From: Apoda limacodes
Lineage: Eukaryota; Arthropoda; Insecta; Lepidoptera; Limacodidae
Direction of reading: 5' to 3'
Assembly: GCA_946406115.1 (NCBI GenBank)
Contig: OX291542.1
Span: 35,669,321 to 35,733,320 of the forward strand
Length of the DNA: 64,000 nucleotides
Numbering within the stretch: the stretch's first letter is position 1; each line of letters opens with the position of its first letter. Both the position numbers and the translations under genes were made by a program. The notes under the pieces are model-generated. The model was not told the DNA's origin. It worked only from the letters and a program-made list of their open reading frames with translations, and made no database searches. Of this stretch, positions 1 through 12,404 are shown piece by piece.

Positions 1-115
1 GACGGGCTGTGAGAAATGTCGACGATCCTAAAGCCACTTGCCGTATCGAGCCCTTAGTCTGAGGAGAGACTTTGCCTCCCTGTGCGTGTTCTACCACTTG
101 TACAATGGGATATAT
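1..115 (+). pseudogene. LINE reverse transcriptase, C-terminal fragment (Jockey-like)
   Basis: The plus strand reads as the last part of a non-LTR retrotransposon reverse transcriptase ORF, with the pattern AVRNVDDPK...LRRDFASLCVFYRLY-like. It has an in-frame stop and runs off the left edge of the window. A related sequence lies at 20800-20930, including the block around 'gaggaaagactttgcttctctgtgggtgtt', which shows that this is one copy of a dispersed family. No catalytic motif is inside this piece. The clade is inferred from the style of the C-terminal domain. Confidence 0.6.
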
Positions 116-262
116 TTTAGTATGGGGGAAAAAGTTATTAAATTTGTAAAGGATCGGTAACACGCGAGTGATGTCCCAGGTGTTGGAAGCCTCTATAGGC
201 TGCGGTAACTATTTAGCATAAGACGGATCGGAAGCCTGCTTGCCACGTTAGTGGTATAAAAA
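116..262 (+). repeat. LINE 3' tail repeat (family copy 1)
   Basis: This block follows the RT fragment and contains 'ggtaacacgcgagtgatgtcccaggtg' and 'gacggatcggaagcctgcttgccac', ending in 'gtggtataaaaa'. The same module occurs at about 21110-21275 (+), 31175-31310 (-) and 32096-32215 (+). It is best read as the 3' UTR of the adjacent LINE family. The copies without RT sequence would then be 5'-truncated insertions. This type of tail is very common in Lepidoptera. Confidence 0.6.
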
Positions 263-850
263 GCAGCGTCTCCAGAACTGTCATCTGCATAACAGTGTTA
301 GTTATTGCTGGACAACATGTCATTGATATACAGAAGAAATAACATAGGAGCCAGCACACACATGTTGGGACACCAACATTAATGTCCATACTATCAGAGC
401 AACTACCATCAACTATGGTTCGTATGAGTCTGCTGGACAAAAAGCTAGCCACCCATTTGCACAAACCCTCGGGCATTCCATAAGATGGCATCTTCGATGG
501 AAGACCCCGGTGCTAGACCCTGTTAAACGCCTTTGCTATGTCCAGGCTACATGCCAATGCCCCCCCCCCCCTGACTCTTGATGGCTAGTGCCCAGTGCCC
601 ATCGGTGTGTGAGATACTCTAGAAGGGCACCAGCTGAGCTACCGTGGCGATAGCCATATTGGACCAAATATCTTAGAAGCTGTGTGTTGATCACACGCTC
701 CATCACCTTGGAGAGGAGTGAGGTAATAGCGATAGGCCTGTAATTCGATGTATCTGATCTATCGCCCTTTTTGGGCACCAGGAGCACATTTACAGTTTTG
801 CTTGACGACGGAAACTGCCTTGTGTGGGAGGATAAAATAGAGTAACCCGA
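263..850 (-). pseudogene. Reverse transcriptase fragment of a Jockey-like LINE
   Basis: Read on the minus strand, 787-536 gives the start of an RT domain (VPKKGDRSDTSNYRPIAITS, then a helix ending VMERVIN). After a break in the C-rich run near 560-570 it continues at 491-263 with WVASFLSSRLIRTIVDG and a GVP motif. The catalytic YADD lies near 275-295 in a shifted frame. At least two frameshifts are present, so it is not functional. It abuts the tail of the opposite-strand LINE at 262, which suggests one insertion next to or into another. No start codon or 3' end is visible. Confidence 0.7.
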
Positions 851-3800
851 TATAATTTGTTTAACCTGCAGTTATTATAAGCGACAGAATATGAACGTCC
901 ACCAGCTAAACAAAAGTACTTTGATTAACTTTGTTTTGTCTGTAGAATTGTAAAAGTTGGTTTTGAATTTACTTTCTGAAAAAACTAAGTACGTTGTCGT
1001 ACATCTTTTTAGCAGAAGTAATTCTCGATTGTATCCACTTATAACTACTTTTAATAGATCAATGTTTAAGCAAAAAAAACGAAAACCTTGTTTACAAAAA
1101 GTGTAAAATCTTTATATTTGGTTTTGGTTTAAAACAATTACTGCAGACGGACACTTATGTCCAGGTAATATTGCACTATTTAAAAGTATTTCTGAAACTA
1201 AGCGTTTCTACGGATAATCGGTTCTATCAACAGATAGAGCTCGAAAAGCTCAGTCGAACCATGGTATTAACTCGGTTTCAAAATCATCTCGAGATAATTG
1301 GTTTTACCTGCATAACGACGATATATGTATTTAACTAGTCTTGATTCTAAATGTTCCAAATATAAAACTGACAGTTGTATCGAATTGACCTTCATTTTAA
1401 TGCACAGTACCTATATAAAATAAAATAGTTAGGTACTGTAGAAGGCTAGGTCGTTTTAGGTACATGGAAGCAGGGCGATCCGTCCGCAAATAAGTTTCCT
1501 GCCAAAAGTTGGCAAAGAGAAAACTGTGTCTCACCAATATACTGTGAAAGTGATCTGGTTTACAGTCACTCGCCCTTGTAGATGTTCTCTTTTTTAGAAA
1601 TATATATAATTAGATAGCAAACCCGGACGTGGGTAATTGCAATAGGAAGTCAATGGAGCAAAAGATGCTCAGCACCCTGAAGAATGTCTTGAAGCCACTT
1701 AACTTCTTGTAATATATAAATTAGATATAAGATTACATTTTTAAATTTGCATAACAAATACTTATTCGAAAGGATTTACAATATACATTTTCTCCCTGAT
1801 TTTCTGTTAAGTACGATCCCTGAGTACACCCTGAGTATAGAAGTTCTAATCTAGATGGACAAATATCCTCAGACTATTTACAGTATTAAATTTAGGAACT
1901 CAATTAGGCTAAACAGTTTTGTCTTGTTGGCCTTTTTTCGGTTTGTGTCTTCGGTATGATTTTCTGTAAAGTTTTATTTTGAGTTTTTTTTTTATTTTTG
2001 TGGGTAGGCCAGCAAAAATGCAACTTGAATAATAAAACGATATTCAAATTATCAAAAAACTAGGTACAAAGTTCCCTTCAAGATCAATTAAAAGGTTATA
2101 CACAGGGTAGCTGCTGTAACCCGTTGCGAAGTTCCCTCGACTGCCTTTCGTCTCCATCATTAGATCTAGGTCTCTGTTATGTTGTAGTAGGTCATATAAA
2201 ATATCCCCCCCGTAAAAGGAAGAAGAAACTTTATAGAAATATAATTTTTACTAAACTGTAACTTATCTACGATTTTAATCCGTCCAGGCTCACCAATGCG
2301 AAACTGGAATATGCTCGTAGGTTCCAGCTTGTCGTTCATGCTCACACCACGCTGAGTTTACTTATCCGCTCCTGGAATTCGAAAATAAAAGTGTGTATAT
2401 ATTGGATTCATAATAATTAATAATATAGAATTTTGAATCTTAGTTTTTAAAAAAAAAGAATTAAAAAAAAATATGAAATTATAAATCAACAAATAAAATT
2501 ACAAATATCAAGTTAGAAGTTAAGAAGCATTTTTAATTAATTGGACCCTTTATCCTTATCTCCAAACAGATATAATTAATTCTCCTTTTTTGTAATCAGC
2601 AAATTAATTATGATATCTGTTGCCCTCTCCTCGAGATTTTTAAATAGAAAAACCGCAATTTATTTAAGATCTCTACACATAAAGGCTGTCCAGTGACTCT
2701 ATTTACTACGTAACAGAAAAATAAAACACTCATAAAAATATAAATTGAGTGTTTGGGGTAAACTAATTTTTAACTATTAGCGAGTTATGATGGTCCAATT
2801 AAAGGCCATAATCAAGAAAAAAGGATGCTGAAAGAAAATTACATTAATACACATTGAAATAAATTAACATTAAAGTACATAAGTGATTGAAACAGTAAAC
2901 TTAATTAATTGAACTTTTCTCATAAGAAAACAAAATAGCCTAAATCAATTTTTCAGTGAGTTTGTGTTTAGTTCTCGTATTTTAGAACTTCACTGAAATT
3001 GGGCATTACTTAAGTACAATAAAAGACCTAATTATTTAATCTATGTAATTAAAATAAATAATCCCTTACAATATATTTATGTGATATAATAGAATTAAAG
3101 TAGCGCCATACAAGTGAAAAGTTCAAATAGTAATTAATTATACTCAGCTTTTATGAATTTCAGAATTATAGTCCTGAAGTATCTCCAGTCCCATAGGTAC
3201 ATGACGTCTGCACCCCTTTCTCGATTCCCGTTGAACATTTACAGACAGCAACTCAAACAACAGATTTTACAATATAATTAATAAATGAAGACACTATTTT
3301 ATTATAATATTCATGGCTGAAAAGAAAATCTTATTATCAGAACATATTCACTATCATTCAAAATCTCATTAGAAATTCCGATACACGTATCTCTCTTTAT
3401 ATACATCATACATCGCCATAATTTTGTGATTATGTGTGATTGACAACGTATGTGTATAAAATCTTATATAATGATAAGTGTATGTGTAGAATTGTAGTAA
3501 TAAAATATATTAAATATAATATATTTACTTAAATCTGGAACTTTAAACAAATATAAGATAAGAGAAAACCAGAGACACAATCTTCCTCTTGAAAATTAAG
3601 AATATCTAAGCAACCTAATATAACATGATTCCTGAAATCTTTAATATGAATTTCGAACCATTTATCCAGATTTTCAGACCATCTCGCAGGAATCACACTG
3701 AGACTCAGACATAGATTGTTCAATCAACCCCTAAAATAATACTTATTGCACAATCATACTTCTCTCCTAAAGTCTGCAGACATCCTAGGCCTCTAAGTCA

Positions 3801-4263
3801 TACTTGACTCCTAAGACATAGAATATCTTAATATCGACATTGGAAAGCAAATTTCAAACATTTTTTAAATTTACCTAGTCTAACGTCTGCTCGCGACGAA
3901 CATTTCCGATTCCATAGCCACGTAGGAAACAATTATATGACGCCTTGCATAAACTGGATTCCAACACGGTGACGAGGTCAAAGGCTGCCTCCAAGAGTCT
4001 CCCAGAACCGTCATACATCATTTCCCGAAGCTATAAACTCGAAAATGACGTTGAGCATAGTTAGGTGATGAAGCTATGTAATGAAGTAATTTCTAATATG
4101 CTCCGACATTAGAAATAAGTTCCGCCCCTGCTTCACCTAGTTCCCTAGGGACGCCGACAGATACTAGGGGTGGTTTGAGTCCCTAAATGTATGTAATCAA
4201 AAAAAATATTTTAAAAAGGTAAACTGAGATATTAAAAGTAATTAGTTGTGAAAATAAAGTTGT
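851..4263. other. AT-rich non-coding stretch
   Basis: No convincing gene is visible; all open frames are short and unlike known proteins. The sequence is strongly AT-rich with many homopolymer runs (for example 2440-2475). A short perfect inverted repeat (cagtaccta ... taggtactg) lies at about 1405-1440. Two slightly GC-richer patches (1470-1720 and 2100-2370) look like old interspersed repeats, but I could not assign them. The last four bases, ttgt, are the left target-site duplication of the BEL element that follows. Confidence 0.5.
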
Positions 4264-4415
4264 TGTTTAAAATGGTTATTGTGGGTTCCATAGTTCGCCA
4301 CTAGATGGCGTTGCATAAATTTTAAACTAGCTATGGTTTGATTATTTACTGTGTGATGTATAGATCGGTGTTTAAAATTAAATTGAATTAAGAAGTAGTG
4401 CAGTTGTATATTATT
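4264..4415 (+). repeat. 5' LTR of BEL element A
   Basis: It starts 'tgtttaaaatggttattg' and ends at '...tattatt', where similarity with the 3' LTR stops. The left flank ttgt is repeated after the 3' LTR. At 152 bp it is short for a BEL LTR. The boundary is set by the end of the shared sequence and by the duplication. Confidence 0.88.
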
Positions 4416-4426
4416 AGGCGACATCT

Positions 4427-4441
4427 GGTGCCGAAACCCGT
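4427..4441 (+). promoter_or_regulatory. Probable primer-binding site of element A
   Basis: The sequence tggtgccgaaacccg lies 11 bases after the 5' LTR. It begins TGG, the complement of a tRNA CCA end, as expected for minus-strand priming. The tRNA species was not determined. Confidence 0.6.
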
Positions 4442-4828
4442 GAAGTGAAGTGCTGTTGACTGTTTGGATTGGACTTGTAAATACCGTAAGTGAAGTGAAA
4501 ATACAAACTGAACTAAGTGTTGAAGTTAAATAACTTTAAAATATTACAAGTGTTGGTTAGAACTTAGAAAATTTGCGTCGCGATAAATCTTTAAAAAATT
4601 TACAAGTGTTGGCTCGGACTTAGAAAAAATTACCGATCAGTGTATTTGTATACGTCTGGGACTTAGAATATTTACTCTTCATCAACTTAGTCTCTGGAAC
4701 ATTTATTGGGGACTTGTAAAATTTTTGTGAAATTTATATACTTTATTGTCTTAGTTTGTGGACAATTTAGCATCACATAAATTGTGAGATTGTTTGAAGG
4801 TTTTGTTAAAGTTACTGAATATAAAGAA

Positions 4829-6020
4829 ATGGATGCGTTAATTTTGAAGCAAGAAGACCTGGCAGAACGTTTAAACAAAGCTTTTATAAATTATAAAAAG
4901 TCACCAGAAATAAGATTGACTTTATCGTACATTGAGACAAGGCTTGAGAATTTGAATAAGATGTGGGACGGGTTTGTAGACATACATTATAAAATAGTTG
5001 AAAAGGTGGATCGAGAAACAAAACTAGAAGAAGCTTATTTTGTGAATGACCTATATATGGCTGTTGAAGATACGTTTACTGAATACAAAGCGAGATTAAA
5101 GGATGATCTCCAGAGTCGTGGAAGTAATTCTGTTAAATCTGTGCAAGTGCAATCTAGTTCCAGTGATACGAATACAAAACTTCCAGAGATAAAACTACCC
5201 ACCTTTTCTGGTCAGTACGAAGAATGGAAAGCTTTCAACGACATGTTTTTGTCTTTAATACATGAGAATTCAAAAATCAGTTATGTACAGAAAATGCATT
5301 ATCTGAAGAGTAGTCTAAGCGGTGAGCCAGAGGAGTTATTGAGAAATTTGTATACGGCAGATGCAAATTATGAGGAAGCGTGGTCCCAACTAAAGCGACG
5401 TTACGACAACAAAAGATATAATACAAATGAGATTATGAAACGCTTATTTTTGCAGAAAACAATCATCTCTGAGTCACCAAGAGCTATCAAACAGATCTTA
5501 GATACAACTTCGGCCTGTATTAAATCCTTAAATAATATAGGCGTTAAGACTGATGGCTGGGATCCTGTTATTATTTATCTTGTTGTCACAAAACTAGATC
5601 CGGAGTCACGAAAACAATGGGAGACCCAAAGTAACAAAGGTTTATCTAACGAGTTACAATCTTGGAGTGAACTTAAAACTTTTTTGGAGACCCGTTTTCA
5701 TACTTTAGAGATGATTGATGGGCCAAGACCCGCATTAAAATCCATGAGTAATTTTAAGCAAAGTATCAAACAAAAGGTATTTCATGCATCTATGAATGAA
5801 GAAAAGCAATCTACGAGTATCAGTTATATGACTTGTTCTTTTTGTTCAAACAAGCATCTTCTGTACCAATGCAAGAATTTTGAAAAGGAGTCTCCTGAAG
5901 AGAGATCTGAGTTTGTGCAATCTAAAAGATTATGTTTTAACTGTCTTGCGCCGACTCATTCAGTTAGAATGTGTCGCCACAGTACATGCTGTCGTAAATG
6001 CGGCAAACGTCACCATACAC
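4829..6020 (+). pseudogene. gag: Gag (N-terminal part of gag-pol) of BEL element A, cut by insertion
   Basis: This open frame encodes the BEL-type capsid precursor. The best start is the ATG at 4829 (MDALILKQEDLAERLN); the frame is also open a little further upstream but without an ATG. The central part (about 5180-5420), with LPEIKLPTFSGQYEEWKAF and LHYLKSSLSGEPEELLRNL-like patterns, matches the DUF1759 region of Pao/BEL gag proteins. The C-terminal part carries zinc knuckles: CFNCLAPTHSVRMC (CX2CX4HX4C) and CRKCGKRHH. The frame has no internal stop but is severed at 6020 by element B, inside the last zinc knuckle. It resumes in the same frame at 13098, because the insert plus its duplication is a multiple of three. 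Confidence 0.88.
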
Positions 6021-6529
6021 TGGTAACGCCACCTATCCATACTTTGAAACAAAATATATATTTTAAATAGACTTCACTACTATAGTAAATTAACCAACAC
6101 CTTTCTTTTCTACGAGCGTCCAACCTTCCCACCTCCACTCTCGCCTACCACACAGTTGTTGCAAGATAACCGCAAGAGAAGCACTGTTTTGGTCAAGTGT
6201 GAGCGTTGACCACCGCATCCGCCGCGATCTATTCCAAAACCGCAGTATAACAAAGGACTAATAAAGACGTGATAAATTCCAGTTTATATTGACTATATTG
6301 TGCCCGTGTACACGTGGTGAAATCCGTGCTTGGGAAGCACGCCATCTTCCATGTCATTGTGAGGAGCACACTTTCGTGAACCACGTAAGAAGCCAACACC
6401 AGGTAGGCGAGCTCATTCTATCCCGTATTTCTAAGTCCCGTACCTAAAGGCTCGTATATTGTTCTCATATTTGATTCAAATCATACCAGCTATCCTTATA
6501 CAGTCCACTTATTCATCATCGCAGTAACA
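6021..6529 (+). repeat. 5' LTR of BEL element B
   Basis: It starts 'tggtaacgccacc' and ends 'gcagtaaca'. It contains a polyadenylation signal AATAAA at 6260-6265. It is near-identical to 12584-13092. Promoter activity is presumed, but no clear TATA box could be pinned down. Confidence 0.95.
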
Positions 6530-7081
6530 TCTTTTTGGTCCTATCGACCCTAGATCATCTTAGTAATATATTTTTTCCTAGCTGTATAATACAGACCTGT
6601 AATAATTATGCCAAAGAGGTATTTAGTGTAATATCAAATTTCATAAGTGAAAATATAAGCCGTTATTCGGTTCTCGCTGTACAAATAAGTTTCTTGCATA
6701 TCCATTACGATCCCAAGAACTTATTTACCTTAACCGCTCTTAAACTTGCCTATATACCTAAATAATACACGCATTATACCTAAAACCCGCACCCGCTAAA
6801 ATAATAAAATACATATATTGTAACTGCGCCTACTATTTATTTATATTGTATATTTTACATTGTATAACATAAACCGTTATAGTTATTTATTTTGCTCAAC
6901 GAGTAGTGATACAAAATAAACCTAAAACTATTTGCAACAGTCTCAACAACCCGTAGTTATCGTATTTTATCTATCTACACCTACCTACACACTGCCATAC
7001 ATTTTTTTTCTTGTTGTTTGCGCACAAAACTATTAAATCTTTGTCGTACTTACTAAATTGAACTACTAATTCTGCTTAAAG
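6530..7081 (+). other. 5' leader of BEL element B
   Basis: An untranslated leader between the LTR and the gag ATG. The region just after the LTR (tctttttggtcctatcg) should hold the primer-binding site. 'tggtcctatcgac' at 6535 is the best candidate, but I could not match it to a tRNA. The small open frame at 6535-6765 has no recognisable content and begins without ATG. The rest is AT-rich. Confidence 0.6.
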
Positions 7082-8329
7082 ATGCCGCCTAAATTATTTT
7101 CATCATCTGCATCAGCTGACTTCCCTCAGCTTGTTATTCTTGAAGCGAAACGCAATGTTTTGTTTGAGCGCGCTCAAAGTGTTTACGAGAAGGCAAAGAT
7201 TGCTCACGTTTCAGAAGATAATAAAAATTCTTTTCTCTGTTCATGTGTAACAATAGATAGTATACGTTTAGATTTTATTAAGATATTGGATGACTATAAT
7301 GAGCAATTACTAGCAAGTGACCCTGAAGCCAGGCCCTGCTATCAAGCATATACTTCATTCGAAGATTTGTTTTGCTTTATAAAAAGTATAATGTCACAAT
7401 GTCAGTCCGCCCATCCGCATGATACTAACGCCACAACTGTTAAACAATTGCCTAGGTTGCCGCCTATAGAACTTATGTCGTTTGACGGTAATATTTCTAA
7501 CTGGCCGCTATTCTATGCGAGTTTCAAATCCACAATTCATGAAAATTCATCGCTTACTGATGCCGATAAATTGTATTATTTAATCGGTAAACTATCCCCG
7601 AAGGCGCAGGCGGTATTTGCTGGTGTCACGCCCTGTGCTGAAAATTACAGTGTTATATTTAAGGCACTTCTCGATCGATACCAGGACACTCGTGTTTTAG
7701 CATCTTCCTATTTAGATCAAGCTCTTAATTTTAAATTATCAGGTCCCGCAAGTGCTGAAAATTATCAGTCGTTTATGGATAATTATGTTACCGCCGTAAA
7801 TTCTTTAAAAACATTAAAATTAGATGATCTTTGTGATTTCATTTTATTCCATATTGCTATAAAGAAATTTGATACCGAAACTATTCGATCATTTGAAATG
7901 TACTCACGTGAAAATAAAATGCCAACATTTGATAGCTTCACGAAATTTATAAAAGACCAGTGCCGCATTTATTCTAATACTCAACAAAACAAATTAAATT
8001 CTACTACTTCGAGTAATAATTATAAACAAAAAATAATCAACCGAAAGATCTCCGCACCAAACCCACAGTCGTATGTTACTTTTTCTTCGCCGCACTCGCA
8101 GCAGGCAAGCTGTCTGTGTAATAATATAGCTCACGACCATTTTTACAAATGTCCCGCCTTTAATAATTTGTGTCCTAACGAACGTTTTAAATTAGTAAAA
8201 CAAAATAACGCATGTGTCAATTGTCTTAGCTTAAAACACAAGACCGGTAATTGCACTTCTAAAACTAAGTGTCGTTCTTGTAACCAACGACATCATACTT
8301 CATTGCACTTCGATAAAGACGAAATATAA
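7082..8329 (+). CDS. gag: Gag polyprotein of BEL element B
   Basis: An intact 415-residue reading frame starting at ATG (MPPKLFSSSASADF). The segment at residues about 115-200 (LPRLPPIELMSFDGNISNW, then LYYLIGKLSPKAQAVFAG) is the DUF1759-type capsid region shared by Pao/BEL gag proteins. Two cysteine/histidine clusters follow near the C-terminus: CVNCLSLKHKTGNC (CX2CX4HX4C) and CRSCNQRHH, expected to bind RNA in nucleocapsid assembly. The protein should form cytoplasmic virus-like particles that package element RNA. The stop TAA at 8327-8329 lies inside the start of the pol frame, which is open from 8317 in the -1 frame. This suggests that pol is made by frameshifting. No stop or frameshift interrupts gag. 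Confidence 0.9.
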   Translation: MPPKLFSSSASADFPQLVILEAKRNVLFERAQSVYEKAKIAHVSEDNKNSFLCSCVTIDSIRLDFIKILDDYNEQLLASDPEARPCYQAYTSFEDLFCFIKSIMSQCQSAHPHDTNATTVKQLPRLPPIELMSFDGNISNWPLFYASFKSTIHENSSLTDADKLYYLIGKLSPKAQAVFAGVTPCAENYSVIFKALLDRYQDTRVLASSYLDQALNFKLSGPASAENYQSFMDNYVTAVNSLKTLKLDDLCDFILFHIAIKKFDTETIRSFEMYSRENKMPTFDSFTKFIKDQCRIYSNTQQNKLNSTTSSNNYKQKIINRKISAPNPQSYVTFSSPHSQQASCLCNNIAHDHFYKCPAFNNLCPNERFKLVKQNNACVNCLSLKHKTGNCTSKTKCRSCNQRHHTSLHFDKDEI

Positions 8330-9117
8330 GTAAAATAATTAACAATAACAACTGTTCCCGCTCGGCGACCAGCTGTCTAGCTAGCGCGCCTCCGACCACC
8401 GGGACGTGCAAACCTGCAATGCAATGTGAGTCAGCCGCAACAACTGCGCCTACGACGAGTAATGCACCGCACGCGGAGGTTTCATTGTGCACCACTTCCA
8501 TTGCTGCGTCTCAAACGAGTGTGGTTGAACAGGGCATTAGCAATATGCAATGTATCAATTCCACCACGGTGTTGTTAGCCACCGCTCAGGTGATTGTTTA
8601 CGACAACAACAATAAGCAACACATAATTCGAGTTTTGCTGGACACTGCCGCGCAAAGTAATTTCATAACCCTAGAGTGTTCAAAGCGTCTAGGACTTTTA
8701 AATAAAAGCAAGAAATCACAATTGATTGTGAAAGGTATAGGAGGCAGCGAAAAATCTGTTACAGGTACAGTCGATATCACAATTTATTCGCGATTTAATA
8801 GCGACATAAGTTTTAACATATCGACCCTTATCGTAGACAGAATAACAGACACTCTGCCTACCGTTCCTGTTGATGTGTCTTTGCTCGCTCATCTCGAAAA
8901 ACTGAACCTCGCTGACAGCACGTTTGCCAGCCCGGGGTCCATCGACGCTCTTATCGGAGCTTCTATCTTCCCGCACATATTATTACCAAACATTGTACAT
9001 AGCAATGAACATGGTTTACCTCCCGCTATCGAGGGTTCGTTATTATGGGTTCCGTACCTACGTTATTCGACAACAACAAACATACATTGTGTTGTTCGTC
9101 AACTCTCGATCCCATAG
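8317..9117 (+). pseudogene. pol: Pol of BEL element B, protease part
   Basis: This frame is -1 relative to gag and opens at 8317, overlapping the gag end by 13 bases. The first ATG is 8419, but translation may come from gag by frameshifting. Near 8625-8690 the pattern IIRVLLDTAAQSNFIT contains the retropepsin-type Asp (LLDTAAQS in place of the usual DTGS), as in BEL proteases. The following GASIFPHILLP segment is typical of the linker before the BEL reverse transcriptase. The true reading frame leaves this ORF at about 9043, where a small deletion shifts it into the frame that continues from 9045. The last 24 codons here (to 9117) are out-of-frame sequence. Confidence 0.85.
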
Positions 9118-12100
9118 ATTCGCTCCTCAGGCGATTTTGGGAACTCGAAGAGATCACCGCGCCGCCTGCTCAGAGTCGACATGACCTTGAGTGTGAAGAA
9201 CATTTCCGTACCACCACCGTCCGCGACGACAGTGGTAGGTATATTGTCTCGCTTCCATTCTGTGACGATCCTTTCTCGCTAGGTGAGTCATATGACATAG
9301 CCTATAAACGTTTTCTTTGCTTAGAACGAAAACTCTTATCGTCATCGAAAACTCGAACCGCTTATAATGAGGTCATTAGTGACTACATCAAACAAGGCTA
9401 CTTAAGGCCTGTTAATATTGAATTGGATAGTAAAATTTGTCCCGCATACTTCATCCCGCATCACGGTGTGCTTCGCGAAGACAAGTCCAGCACCAAACTT
9501 CGTGTGGTTTTAGATGCAAGTTGCAAAACCACATCGAAAAAATCGCTCAACGATATTTTACACGCAGGTCCTAATTTACAGGGGAATTTATTTTCTATCA
9601 TTATTAATTTCCGGTTATTTAAAATTGCTCTTTCCGCCGATTGCAAACAAATGTTTCTTTAGATAGGAATGACCGAAAATTACCGCAAATTTCAACGTAT
9701 TTTATACCGGTTTGATACAAAGGACCCTATCTCTGTATACGAATTTAGCCGCGTCTGTTTCGGACTTAAATCCAGCCCGTATCATGCCCTGCGTGTGGTT
9801 CATCAACTGATAAAGGATGAAAGCAATATTTTTCCCGCTGCAGCTGCTGTCGTATCCTCCGCTTTGTACATGGACGACATCGCCTTTAGTGTGATGTCTG
9901 AAGAACAAGCAGTTGCGATCTCAAAAGAGCTTATTTCGCTGTGCAAACGCGGTCAATTTGACCTCATCAAATGGACCAGCAATTCCGATAGGGTTCTCGC
10001 ACACATACCGGATTCTCATCGTTCTGCTCAAGCAATCAAGTTTGACGTTAAGGCAGACAAAATATTGGGATTGCATTGGGACCGAGTCAGTGACAGTTTG
10101 CGTTTTGAAGTTACCGCACCTGGGGATAACTGCACTAAGCGTACTATATTGTCCACAGTGGCAAGATTATGGGACCTATTGGGTTTAGTGGCTCCCTCCA
10201 TTTTATACGCCAAGCTCTTGATCAAAGAGCTTTGGTTAATAAAATGTGATTGGGATGACATACCTCCACCCCACATTGTCACTGCTTGGAAGCAGTTCTG
10301 CTCCGAGATTCCCGCGCTCACTGAGATTCACATCCCGCGTCACTTAGGCTTGATCAATGGTTGTGCTGTAAACCTTATTGGATTTGCTGATGCCAGCGAG
10401 CGTGACTATGGAGGAGTGGTATATATGCAAATCTTTGACGGTACTAACCGCTCTATACAAGTCGTCTGTGCCAAGTCGAAAGTTTCGCATGTAAAAATCG
10501 TTTCTGTAGCGAGATTGGAGCTATGCGCAGCTGTACTACTGTCAATGCTACTAAGAAAAGTCATTGACACAGTGTCTGCTCACTATCCCGTCAATGCAGT
10601 ATATGCATTTACCGACTCTAAGGTAGCGCTTGCTTGGATACATTCGTCTCCGCATCGTTGGCACACTTTTGTTGCTAATAGAGTTGTTAAGCTAACAGAA
10701 TTCATTCCTGCTGACTGTTTTTACCACTGTGCAGGTTCTGAGAACCCCTCAGATTGCCTTTCCCGTGGGATTACCCCTGCTAGGCTAGTTAACCACCCTC
10801 TATGGTATAAGGGACCATCGTGGGTATCTTATGATCCCTCAGATTGGCCCATAAATAAATTTAATTGTGATAAAGCGCTAGAAGAGGTACCAGAACACAA
10901 AGCAGTTTCATGTCCCACAACTTGTGATGTTCCAGATTCCCTACTTTGTATTCTTGCACAACGCACGTCAAGTTGGTCTAAGTTGCTACGTGTTATTGTG
11001 TACGTTTATCGCTTTGCCAAGCGACTTCCGCGCTCCACGACTATAACGACTGCAGATATAGAGTTTGCAGAGGGTAAATTACTATGTGCCATACAGAAAT
11101 CATATTTTGCCGATACTATAGAAAATATTAAGCACAATAAATCTTGTACGGCATCAATTATGAAACTTAGGCCATTTTTAGACGAAAATGGTTTGATTCG
11201 CGTCGGTGGTCGTCTTACTAATTCAGCCGAAGATTTCAGCTATAAATATCCCTGCATATTACCGCGTCATGATCACGTCGTTGAATTATTGGTAGATTAC
11301 TATCATAAAAAATACCTACATGCTGGGCCGGACCTATTAATGACGTTGCTTAGGCAGAAATATTGGATTTTCGCAGCTAGGCGACTGATTCGTCATAGAA
11401 TCCATAAATGTAATGTTTGTTTTAAACTTAAACCGCGCTCTCTTTTCCCGCTAATGGCTGACCTACCCAGCCAGCGCGTCAACCAGGTTGAAAAACCATT
11501 TTATAATACTGGATGTGATTACGCAGGACCGCTTCAATACACACCTATTCGTGGCCGAGGTGTAAAAGGTCGAAAGGCTTGGCTGTGTATTTTTACATGT
11601 TTGACTACGCGCGCCACTCACATCGAGGTGGCTACTGATTTAACTTCTGTGAGTTTCCTGGCCGCATTAAAAAGATTCCTCGCGCGTCGTGGTCCCATTA
11701 AGTGCTTATTTACTGATAATGGGGGATGTTTTGTAGGTTCCCGAACTTATCTTAAGGACCTTTATGAATTCCTTGACAACGAGTATCGCACGCGCCTTAA
11801 GGATGAACTTACCGAAAATCGCATTGAGTGGAAGTTTATTCCACCTGTTTCTCCCCATTTTGGTGGATGCTGGGAGAGCATGGTGAAGGTAGTCAAGTCG
11901 CACCTCTTCAAAGTTATAGGACAACAAATTCTATCTTACGAGGAACTTATCACGGTTCTTTCACAAATCGAGGCACTCGTGAATTCGCGCCCGCTTACTG
12001 TTATGAGCTGTGATCCATCTGAACCCGTTGCACTTACGCCAGCGCATTTTTTACACTCTGCTCCGTTACCATCACTCCCGGCGGCAGAAGTCACCTCTAT

Positions 12101-12404
12101 GAGTATGCTCCAACGACATTTGCTGCTAGATAAACTAGTGCAGTCTTTTTGGAAGCGCTGGCGCATGGAATATCTTCACCGATTACAAGTCAGAGCCAAG
12201 TGGAATACTCCTTCGGTTCCCATAGAAATAGGCACGGTTGTTGTCATTGTGACAGACAATGCGCCACCTCTTTCTTGGCCTTTAGCAGTTGTGGAGAAAG
12301 TCCATGCGGGTAAAGACGGTATAATTCGCGTGGTTACCGTTAAAACCGCAAGGGGGTGCTATGTCAGACCTGTTGTAAGATTGTGTCCACTACCGACACA
12401 GTAA
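9045..12404 (+). pseudogene. pol: Pol of BEL element B: reverse transcriptase, RNase H, integrase
   Basis: One continuous frame apart from a single TAG at 9660-9662, within the RT domain. The ATG at 9669 is internal, not a real start. Counting from it: RT catalytic YMDD at residues 67-70; RNase H acidic residues near D241 (FADAS), E284 (RLEL) and D316 (FTDSK), with NPSDCLSRG at 359-367. The integrase zinc finger is about 535-584, ending CNVC. The integrase core has D617 (GCDYAG), D683 (FTDNGG) and E736 (GGCWES). The last ~100 residues (SFWKRWRMEYL ... PPLSWPLAVVEKVHAGKDG) match the DUF5641-type tail of Pao/BEL integrases. All catalytic residues remain. With only two lesions in pol, the copy is recently dead. 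Confidence 0.93.

Noticed and set aside
1403..1440. Short hairpin (cagtaccta / taggtactg) as a terminator or microRNA
   Set aside because: The stem is only 9 bp with a long AT-rich loop, too weak to support either call.
6535..6765. 76-codon open frame in the leader of BEL element B
   Set aside because: It has no ATG at its start and no family resemblance, and it lies in the 5' UTR between the primer site and gag.
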